64,000 bases of DNA, from positions 1 to 64,000 of the forward strand of contig CAWDDE010000001.1 in the NCBI GenBank assembly GCA_963801055.1, written 5' to 3'. Both the position numbers and the translations under genes were made by a program. Shown in pieces: positions 58,334 through 64,000 of this stretch. Numbering within the stretch: the stretch's first letter is position 1; every line of letters starts with the position of its first letter. The notes beneath the pieces are model-generated. The model saw only the letters and a program-made list of their open reading frames with translations, did no database searches and was not told the DNA's origin. The stretch is from DASUPK01 sp963801055. GTDB taxonomy: Bacteria; Actinomycetota; Thermoleophilia; Solirubrobacterales; 70-9.

Positions 58334-59067
58334 GCGGGCACCTCCTGACGGGCGAGTTGATCGATGGCCGCGACCAGCTCATCCGGGGCCGAGAGGTGCG
58401 GGGTGTGATCGGTCTCGATCTCGATCACGGGGCTCACCCGCCGCTCCTTCATCATCCGGCGCTGCAACGCGGGCATGTTGGCCTGGTCCCTGGTGCAGTG
58501 GATGTAGCTGCGCGGGATGTTCTCGTAGCCCACGGTGAGCTTCGCCTCATCCATCATCGGGATCACCGGCTGCGGCCTCTGCATCCCGGCCGCCCACTTG
58601 CCCACCTCCGGCGGCGCCAGGTTGTAGAAGGCGATGATCGCGTCCTCCTCGGAGAGCTCGCCGATCGGCGGCTCGCCGGAAACGACCATCGTCTTCTGCA
58701 CGTGATCGCCCTCGCCCTCGGGGAGCTGCGTCAGGCCAATCAGGCTCTGGCCCTCTCCGGGCAGGAAGGCGGCGACGTAGATCAGCGACGCGACCCGGCC
58801 GGGGCATCGCGACGCGGCCTGGGTCACGGCCATGCCGCCCATGCTGTGCCCGACCAGGACGGCCTGCTCGGGGCTCTCGCCGAGCTTCTCGCAGATCCTC
58901 TCCGCGTAGAGATCGAGGTTGATCTGATCGAGCGGCGTGTGGTCGTCGCCGGCGCCGGGCAGATCGAGGGTCTCCACCTTGTGGCCCGCCGCTTCCAGGG
59001 GCTCGGTGAACTTCTCCCAGATCCACGCCCCGCCGAAGGCGCCGTGAACCAAGACGATCCTCGCCAT
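58330..59067 (-). CDS. Alpha/beta hydrolase, EstC-like
   Basis: This 245-residue paralogue of the preceding protein has the canonical elbow V-G-H-S-M-G-G-M. V-L-V-H-G-A-F-G-G-A-W-I-W, D-L-P-G-A-G-D-D-H-T-P, Y-V-A-A-F-L-P-G-E-G-Q-S, C-T-R-D-Q-A-N-M and D-H-T-P-H-L-S (His) complete the fold. Probably an esterase on small substrates. It is cytosolic and co-transcribed with the neighbouring hydrolase and dehydrogenase genes. Confidence 0.85.
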   Translation of the reverse strand: MARIVLVHGAFGGAWIWEKFTEPLEAAGHKVETLDLPGAGDDHTPLDQINLDLYAERICEKLGESPEQAVLVGHSMGGMAVTQAASRCPGRVASLIYVAAFLPGEGQSLIGLTQLPEGEGDHVQKTMVVSGEPPIGELSEEDAIIAFYNLAPPEVGKWAAGMQRPQPVIPMMDEAKLTVGYENIPRSYIHCTRDQANMPALQRRMMKERRVSPVIEIETDHTPHLSAPDELVAAIDQLARQEVPA

Positions 59068-59081
59068 CTACTCCTCCTTGC

Positions 59082-59996
59082 TCATGGGGTCAGTACGACC
59101 TTTCCGTGCAACCCGCCGGCCTCGACCAGGCGGTGGGCCTCCGCGGCTTCGGCGAGCGGCAACGTCCGATCGACCCGGGTGCGGAGCTTCCCTGCGGCCA
59201 CGGCGTCGACCAGCTCGCGCAGCGCCTCGCGGTCGCGATGGACCAGGAATGACTCCTGGCGGATGCTGCGCTCCGGTGGCGCCTCGGGCGGGCGCCGGAG
59301 GCTGACGATCGCCCCGCCGTCCTGCACCGCGGCGAAGGCCGCTTCGCCGAGCGGCACGGCATCGAAGATCGCGGGCACCGGATCGATCGCGCTGAGATCC
59401 ACATCTCGCGGCAGGACCTCGGCGGCCCCCAGGGTGTGGGGCCACCGTTCGTCGTCCCGGCCGGCTTGGGCGATCACCCGGTGCCCGGCTTCGACGGCGA
59501 GCTGCACCGCGAAGCTCCCGACCGCGCCGCTCGCGCCGGTGACGAGGAGATCGCATCCCTCCAGCGGATCGAGCAGCTCGAGCCCCTGGCGCGCGGTCAG
59601 CGCGTTCAGCGGGATCGTGGCGGCCGTCTCGTAATCAAGTCCGTTTGGGAGGGGCACGAGCCACTCGGCCTCGAAGGCGACGGACTCGGCGTAGGCGCCG
59701 ACCGAGCCTCCGGCCTCGTACCACTGGACCATCCCGACCACGCGATCGCCGGGCTGGAGGTCCTGGACGCGCTCGCCAGTCGCCGCCACCTGCCCGGCCA
59801 GGTCCCAGCCGAGCACGAAGGGTGGATCGGGGGGAGCGACCCGCCCGGCCCCCCGCCGGGCCCCGAGGTCGGTCGGGTTGACGTTCGCTGCCCGGACGCG
59901 GACGACGACCTGGCTCGGTCCCGGCTCGGGGTCGGGGCGCTCGGCGACACGGAGTACCTCTGGCCCCCCGAGCTTCGTCACCTCCACAACCCTCAT
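59082..59996 (-). CDS. Zinc-free medium-chain dehydrogenase, quinone-oxidoreductase type
   Basis: This 304-residue MDR protein has A-A-N-V-N-P-T-D, G-W-D-L-A-G-Q-V, P-L-N-A-L-T-A and the nucleotide site V-T-G-A-S-G-A-V-G-S-F-A, with no zinc-binding cysteines. This is the quinone reductase/enoyl reductase branch, which reduces C=C bonds of enones with NADPH. It is 14 bp upstream of the hydrolase pair and 6 bp downstream of the zinc alcohol dehydrogenase gene on the same strand. Confidence 0.85.
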   Translation of the reverse strand: MRVVEVTKLGGPEVLRVAERPDPEPGPSQVVVRVRAANVNPTDLGARRGAGRVAPPDPPFVLGWDLAGQVAATGERVQDLQPGDRVVGMVQWYEAGGSVGAYAESVAFEAEWLVPLPNGLDYETAATIPLNALTARQGLELLDPLEGCDLLVTGASGAVGSFAVQLAVEAGHRVIAQAGRDDERWPHTLGAAEVLPRDVDLSAIDPVPAIFDAVPLGEAAFAAVQDGGAIVSLRRPPEAPPERSIRQESFLVHRDREALRELVDAVAAGKLRTRVDRTLPLAEAAEAHRLVEAGGLHGKVVLTP

Positions 59997-60002
59997 TCCC
60001 GT

Positions 60003-61040
60003 TCAGCCGGCGCCGTTCGAATGGGGGAGCAGCACCGCTCGCCCGGTGATGTCGCCCTCGCGCAGCCGCCCGAGCACCTCGTTGACCTCGTCGAGCGGAT
60101 GGGTCTCGGTCTTCAGGGTGATCCTGCCGGCGCCGTGCAGCTGCACGACCTCCCAGAGGTCGGTCCAACTGCCGACCAGGTTGGCGATCAGGGACTGCTC
60201 CTGGCTAACAAGGGCAACCGATGGCACAGTGATTGTCCCGCCGAAGCCGACCATCGAGTAGGTGCCCTGGAGGGCGAGCATCCCCAGGCCGTCGCCATGC
60301 GTCTGGTCGGTGCCGACGAAGTCGAGGACCAGGTCGGCGCCGTGACCCTGGCTCAGCTCCCAGACGGCGTCCACCCCGCCGTCGCTGTCGATCGCCCAGT
60401 CGGCGCCCAGCTGATCGGCGAGCTTGCGGCGATCCGGGTGGGGATCGACGACGATCACCGTGCCGGAGCCGAGCTCGCGGGCGAGCTGGAGGCCGATGTG
60501 GCCGACGCCGCCGGCCCCGAGGACGACCGTGGTCGTGCCGGGCAGCATCAGGTGCGTGACCTTCTTGATCGCGTGGTAGGCCGTGATCCCCGCGTCCGAG
60601 TGGGGCGCGACCTCGACCGGCTCGACGCCGGGCGGCAGCGGGACGATCTCGCGCTCGCCGACCACCAGATACTCGGTGAAGCCGCCGTCGAGCGACAGCC
60701 CCGTGAACTGGTGATGCACGCAGTGCATGTCCTGGCCGCGGCGGCAGTTGACGCAGACGCCGCAGCTGTGGGGCGGGTAGATCAGCACCGAGTCGCCGAC
60801 CTTGACACTGGTGACCAGGTCCCCGACCGCGTCCACCCGGCCGCCGTTCTCGTGGCCGAGCACTCGGGGGACGTCCATCCCGGCCGGGCCCATCTCGCCG
60901 TCGATCGCGTGCAGATCCGTCGAGCAGACCCCCGCCGCCTCGATCTTCACGCGCACCTGGTTGGGGCGGGTGATCTCCGGCTCGGGCCGGTCCTCCAGCT
61001 CGAGGGGATGGTTGTACTCGTTCAGCACCGCAGCTTTCAC
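60003..61040 (-). CDS. Zinc-dependent alcohol dehydrogenase
   Basis: This 345-residue MDR enzyme has full zinc sites. Catalytic ligands lie in A-G-V-C-S-T-D and G-H-E-N-G-G, and the structural zinc in C-G-V-C-V-N-C-R-R-G-Q-D-M-H-C. The nucleotide fold V-L-G-A-G-G-V-G-H-I-G-L-Q is followed by V-V-D-P-H, whose Asp favours NAD. GTG start with AAGGAG upstream. It oxidises a primary or secondary alcohol, perhaps an aryl alcohol given the neighbours (inference). Confidence 0.9.
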   Translation of the reverse strand: MKAAVLNEYNHPLELEDRPEPEITRPNQVRVKIEAAGVCSTDLHAIDGEMGPAGMDVPRVLGHENGGRVDAVGDLVTSVKVGDSVLIYPPHSCGVCVNCRRGQDMHCVHHQFTGLSLDGGFTEYLVVGEREIVPLPPGVEPVEVAPHSDAGITAYHAIKKVTHLMLPGTTTVVLGAGGVGHIGLQLARELGSGTVIVVDPHPDRRKLADQLGADWAIDSDGGVDAVWELSQGHGADLVLDFVGTDQTHGDGLGMLALQGTYSMVGFGGTITVPSVALVSQEQSLIANLVGSWTDLWEVVQLHGAGRITLKTETHPLDEVNEVLGRLREGDITGRAVLLPHSNGAG

Positions 61041-61072
61041 GTTGGTCTCCTTGGATCGAGGCTTCGCGCGCG

Positions 61073-62572
61073 CTACCCGCCGACGGTGACCTGCTCCGCC
61101 CGCGCGCTCAGGTATCGGTTCGGGTCCTTGTCCAGGTGCTGGGCGAGGCGGTCGGCGAGCGCCATGATCGTCAGAGACGGGTTGACCGACAGGGTCTTGG
61201 GGAACAGGGACGCGTCCCCGACGAAGAGCCGCTTCGCGTCATGGGACTCGCACTGCGCGCCGACCGCCGAGCGCGCCGGGTCCGAGCCCATCCGGCAGGT
61301 GCCCTGCACGTGAGTGCTGGCGGGGCCGGTCCAGGCGACGCGGGTTGCTCCGGCGGCCTCCATCACCCGCTTGCCGAAGTCGATACCCCTCTCCATCCGC
61401 TCGAGCTCGACCTGGTCGAAGTGGGCCTCGAAGCTCTCCGTCCCGTCCTCGCCGACGACCACGCGCCCGTTGTTCTCGTCGTTGGCGAGCACGAGGATCC
61501 CGTTCCAGTGCCGGTACCGGCGCACCGCCTCGACCAGGCGTTCGCCCCACAACGGCCCGTCCTCGTCCGCGATGCTGGTCGCGAAGCCGATCGGGTCCTG
61601 GATGGTGGAGGCCTCGAGCACGAAGCCCCCGTCCTCGTCCCGCATGAAGTCCATGCAGTGCGAGGTGATCGGGTAGACGCGGTGGGCGTCCTGGACCTCG
61701 TCGAAGAGGCCGAAGACGAAGGCGGCGGGGTGGAGGCCGAGGTTGCGGCCGACCCACTCGCTGCTCGGCGAGTTGCCCGCTGACTCGGGCAGCCCGGAGC
61801 GAATCAGGATCTGCGGGGTGTTGAGGGCGCCCGCGGCAACCACCACGGCACCCGCCTCGATCGTGTGGCGCTCCCCCTCCGCGTCGACGTACTCGACGCC
61901 CGTCGCCTCGAGGCCGCCGTTGCGCTCGTCGAACAGGACCCGTTCCACCGGCGACTCCGCGCGCAGGTCGAGCTTGCCGACCGCGGTCGCCTCATGGATG
62001 TAGGTGTTCATCGTGTTCTTGCCGGCGTTGGTCGGGCACCCCTGCAGGCAGGACCCGCACTTCATGCAGTTGACGTCCGTGTACGAGTCGACCGGCTCGA
62101 GCTCCGAGCCCAGCTCGCGGAAGCCGGCGTCAAGCCTCCGCACGCACTCGGGCCAGTCGGCGCGCTCGCGTACGCCCAGCGCCTTCTCGACCCGGGCGTA
62201 GTGGGGTGCGAGGTCCTCGACCCCGAACGGCTTGCCGCCGTCGCCGAGCAGGCCGCTCGCGTCGTGCCACTTGGCGAACTCGAAGTCATGCGCCCGGAAG
62301 GAGACCTTGGTGTTCATGGTGGTCGTGCCGCCCACGCAGCGGCCGCCGAAGATCGGCACCGCGCCGCCGGCGCCGCCGTCGACCATCGCCATCCGGAGAG
62401 GCCACCAGAAGTCGTGCGCTGCCTTCGCCTCCCAGCGGACGAAGTCGGCGGCGGTCAGGTGGGGCCCGGCCTCGAGCAGAACAACGTTGCGCCCGCGCTG
62501 CGCGAGCTCCCCGGCCACCACGCCTCCGCCGGCGCCCGAACCGACCACGACGACATCGCAGCGCTCACTCAT
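61073..62572 (-). CDS. GMC oxidoreductase with a cysteine cluster (gluconate/alcohol dehydrogenase large-subunit type)
   Basis: This 499-residue flavoprotein has D-V-V-V-V-G-S-G-A-G-G-G, G-G-R-C-V-G-G-T-T-T-M-N and, at about residue 170, C-M-K-C-G-S-C-L-Q-G-C-P-T-N-A-G-K. These four cysteines in C-x2-C-x2-C-x3-C spacing could hold an Fe-S cluster. The active site ends V-Q-G-T-C-R-M-G and S-L-F-P-K-T-L-S-V-N-P-S. Related large subunits of glucose- and gluconate-type dehydrogenases pass electrons through a cluster to a cytochrome. The ATGA overlap with the small-subunit gene supports a complex. Confidence 0.87.
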   Translation of the reverse strand: MSERCDVVVVGSGAGGGVVAGELAQRGRNVVLLEAGPHLTAADFVRWEAKAAHDFWWPLRMAMVDGGAGGAVPIFGGRCVGGTTTMNTKVSFRAHDFEFAKWHDASGLLGDGGKPFGVEDLAPHYARVEKALGVRERADWPECVRRLDAGFRELGSELEPVDSYTDVNCMKCGSCLQGCPTNAGKNTMNTYIHEATAVGKLDLRAESPVERVLFDERNGGLEATGVEYVDAEGERHTIEAGAVVVAAGALNTPQILIRSGLPESAGNSPSSEWVGRNLGLHPAAFVFGLFDEVQDAHRVYPITSHCMDFMRDEDGGFVLEASTIQDPIGFATSIADEDGPLWGERLVEAVRRYRHWNGILVLANDENNGRVVVGEDGTESFEAHFDQVELERMERGIDFGKRVMEAAGATRVAWTGPASTHVQGTCRMGSDPARSAVGAQCESHDAKRLFVGDASLFPKTLSVNPSLTIMALADRLAQHLDKDPNRYLSARAEQVTVGG

Positions 62573-62964
62573 CCGGGAACCCCCAGGTATGACCAGTCGT
62601 GGACGATCTGGCTCGCCAGCGGGAAGCGGAAGTCGATCTCCTCCCAGGCCCCCGGCCCCTCGGCGCCGGGAGCGACGAAGTCGCTGTAGTAGGCCTCGAT
62701 CGCGAGGGCGCGGAGCATCATGAACTCGGGGGTCTGGGCGCGTTCGGCCAGTGCGTCGGCGCCGCCGTCGGCGACGTCGGCGAGCGCGTCGATCGCGCCG
62801 AGCGCCGCCTCGCGTGTCCCCTCGTCCACCAGCGCCAGCTTCGCGTCGACGTAGGCCGCCGGTTCGCAGCGAGCGGACCCGGGCACGATCGTCTCGCACA
62901 GGGCAGCGAGCACCGAGGCGCGGCCCTCGTCCATGATCAGCCAGCTCCTCTCCGCCACGGCCAC
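62569..62964 (-). CDS. Gluconate 2-dehydrogenase subunit 3 family protein
   Basis: This 131-residue all-helical protein has L-A-A-L-C-E-T-I-V-P-G near the start and F-M-M-L-R-A-L-A-I-E-A-Y-Y-S-D and Y-L-G-V-P-G at the end. These features fit the small (gamma) subunit of membrane-bound GMC dehydrogenases. Those subunits usually carry a twin-arginine signal that exports the complex; none is seen here, so this pair probably works in the cytosol. It precedes and overlaps the GMC gene. The exact start (GTG at 62964, or a codon downstream) is uncertain. Confidence 0.75.
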   Translation of the reverse strand: MAVAERSWLIMDEGRASVLAALCETIVPGSARCEPAAYVDAKLALVDEGTREAALGAIDALADVADGGADALAERAQTPEFMMLRALAIEAYYSDFVAPGAEGPGAWEEIDFRFPLASQIVHDWSYLGVPG

Positions 62965-63016
62965 GCACCCTATAGGTAAGGGGCGAATAAAACAAGCTAT
63001 TTGACCTGGACGCCGG

Positions 63017-64000
63017 CTAGGCGTTTGCGAGACCGAGAGTTGCGCGGGCCGCCGCGTAGACCTCGTCGGCGCCGGGCAGGTAGGCGTCCTCGACCGGCGG
63101 ACTGAGCGGGACCGGTTCGAAGGGGGCGCCGACGCGTTCGATCGGGGCGTCCAGGTCGTCGAACGCGGCCGCCTGGACCTCGGCGGCGATCTCGGCGCCG
63201 AAGCCGCCGTGCTCGACCGCCTCGTGGGCGACCACCAGCCGGTTCGTGCGGCGGACGGAGGCGACGATCGCGTCGAGGTCGAGCGGGACCAGCGTGCGCG
63301 GGTCGATCACCTCGGCTTCGATGCCGTCGCCGGCGAGGCGCTCGGCGGCGGCCACGGACTCGCCGACCATTCGGGAGAGGGCGACGATCGTCACGTCAGT
63401 TCCCTGGCGCGCGACGCGGGCGCTGCCGAGCGGCACCGGCTCCGGGTCGCCGGGCACCTCCTCTTTGCGGAAGTAGAGGTTCTTGTGCTCGATGAAGACG
63501 ACCGGGTTGGGATCGGCGATCGCGCTGATCAGCAGCCCGGCGGCGTCCGCTGCGCGGCTCGGCATCACCACCTTAAGCCCGGGGATGTGGGTGAGCCAGG
63601 CCTCGAGGCTCTGCGAGTGCTGGGCGGCGCCGCGCGAGCCGGCGCCGCCCTGGGTCCGCAGCACCAGCGGTACCCGGAGCTGCCCGCCCGACATGAAATG
63701 GGCCTTCGCCGCGGCGTTGACGAGCTGGTCGAGGGCCAGGGTGAGGAAATCGATGAACATGATCTCCAGCACCGGGCCGCTTGCCCGACTGGGCCGCGCC
63801 GATCGAGACGCCGCAGATCGCCGCCTCGCTGATCGGCGTGTCGATGACTCGCTCGGTGCCGAACTCCTCGGCGAGCCCGGCGGTGACGGTGTAGGGCCCG
63901 CCTTCGGCGACGTCCTCGCCGATCACGAGCACGTTTTCGTCGGCGCGCATCGCCTCCGCGAGCGTCGCGTTGACCGCCTTGACGAAGGTGGTTTGCGCCC
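63017..64000 (-). CDS. 2-oxoacid dehydrogenase E1 component beta subunit, partial and frame-disrupted
   Basis: The N-terminus is cut by the window edge, probably by only a few residues (A-Q-T-T-F-V-K-A-V-N-A-T-L is near it). G-E-D-V-A-E-G-G-P-Y, T-P-I-S-E-A-A-I, F-I-D-F-L-T-L-A, G-G-A-G-S-R-G-A-A-Q-H-S-Q and V-I-D-P-R-T-L-V-P-L-D follow, as in pyruvate, branched-chain or acetoin dehydrogenase E1 beta. One extra C in the minus-strand C-run at 63774-63776 shifts the frame between G-K-R-P and V-L-E-I-M-F. Both sides are well conserved, so a sequence error is likely. The alpha subunit would lie beyond the window. Confidence 0.82.

Noticed and set aside
59436..61313. A plus-strand frame of about 625 codons over the dehydrogenase genes
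   Set aside because: Low-complexity Asp/Arg/Gly composition, antisense to two clear MDR enzymes, no domain recognised.
1..64000. tRNA, rRNA, CRISPR arrays, insertion sequences
   Set aside because: Intergenic gaps are short, and no cloverleaf, rRNA-like block, regular repeat-spacer pattern or transposase motif was recognised by eye.

Overview
The window is a 64 kb stretch of very GC-rich, densely packed bacterial DNA. Genes are often coupled by 4-bp ATGA/GTGA overlaps, GTG and TTG starts are common, and strong GGAGG ribosome sites are frequent. Actinobacterial features include an FprA-type ferredoxin reductase next to a HemQ-type coproheme decarboxylase, a GT4 mannosyltransferase-like protein fused to a lysylphosphatidylglycerol-synthase-like membrane region, a holin-like/DUF3618 pair and an MMPL transporter. 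Gene content resembles a soil actinobacterium of the Thermoleophilia/Solirubrobacterales kind; the rank is inference. No rRNA, tRNA, CRISPR array, integrase or insertion sequence was recognised.

Region 1 (1-34 kb) is mostly acyl-CoA and general metabolism. It holds a biotin carrier protein, glycerol kinase, an acyltransferase, two SDR enzymes, a PaaI-type thioesterase, MFS and MMPL transporters, and two acyl-CoA dehydrogenases. A five-gene operon at 13.9-19.1 kb encodes a crotonase, an acyl-CoA carboxylase carboxyltransferase, a BKACE enzyme, a CaiB-type CoA-transferase and a MerR regulator. A nitrilase/TetR pair follows. Next come envelope and housekeeping genes: holin-like, DUF3618, ArsC, DegV, ErpA, monothiol glutaredoxin, BolA, a CmoB-like methyltransferase, a glycerophosphodiesterase, FprA, HemQ and the GT4 fusion.

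Region 2 (35-52 kb) is the most distinctive part. A MetF-like reductase and a LigM-like tetrahydrofolate-dependent aromatic O-demethylase form one operon, with a homocysteine S-methyltransferase on the opposite strand. Across a divergent promoter, a tightly coupled operon encodes a peroxiredoxin, the two subunits of a phenylphosphate-synthase-like aryl dikinase, a PYC-type carboxyltransferase, a NagD-like HAD phosphatase, an amidase and a GMC oxidoreductase. Four sites built on the palindrome CTGTATACAG mark the promoters of the metF, methyltransferase and peroxiredoxin/dikinase transcripts. This suggests one regulon for removing methoxy groups from a lignin-type phenol, then phosphorylating, carboxylating and dephosphorylating the ring substrate. 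A second dikinase swivelling-domain paralogue sits on the opposite strand with an SDR and a phytoene-desaturase-like flavoprotein, divergent from a LysR regulator.

Region 3 (52.5-64 kb) continues the aromatic/acyl-CoA theme. A PaaK-type arylacetate-CoA ligase overlaps a DpgC-like cofactor-independent dioxygenase gene. Opposite is an acetoacetate-CoA ligase. Then come a VOC protein, two paralogous alpha/beta hydrolases, two medium-chain dehydrogenases, a GMC dehydrogenase with a cysteine cluster plus its gluconate-dehydrogenase-subunit-3-like partner, and a partial 2-oxoacid dehydrogenase E1 beta.

Several single-base frame disruptions occur at 44.0-45.2 kb and near 63,775. They interrupt otherwise well-conserved proteins, so sequence error is as likely as gene decay.
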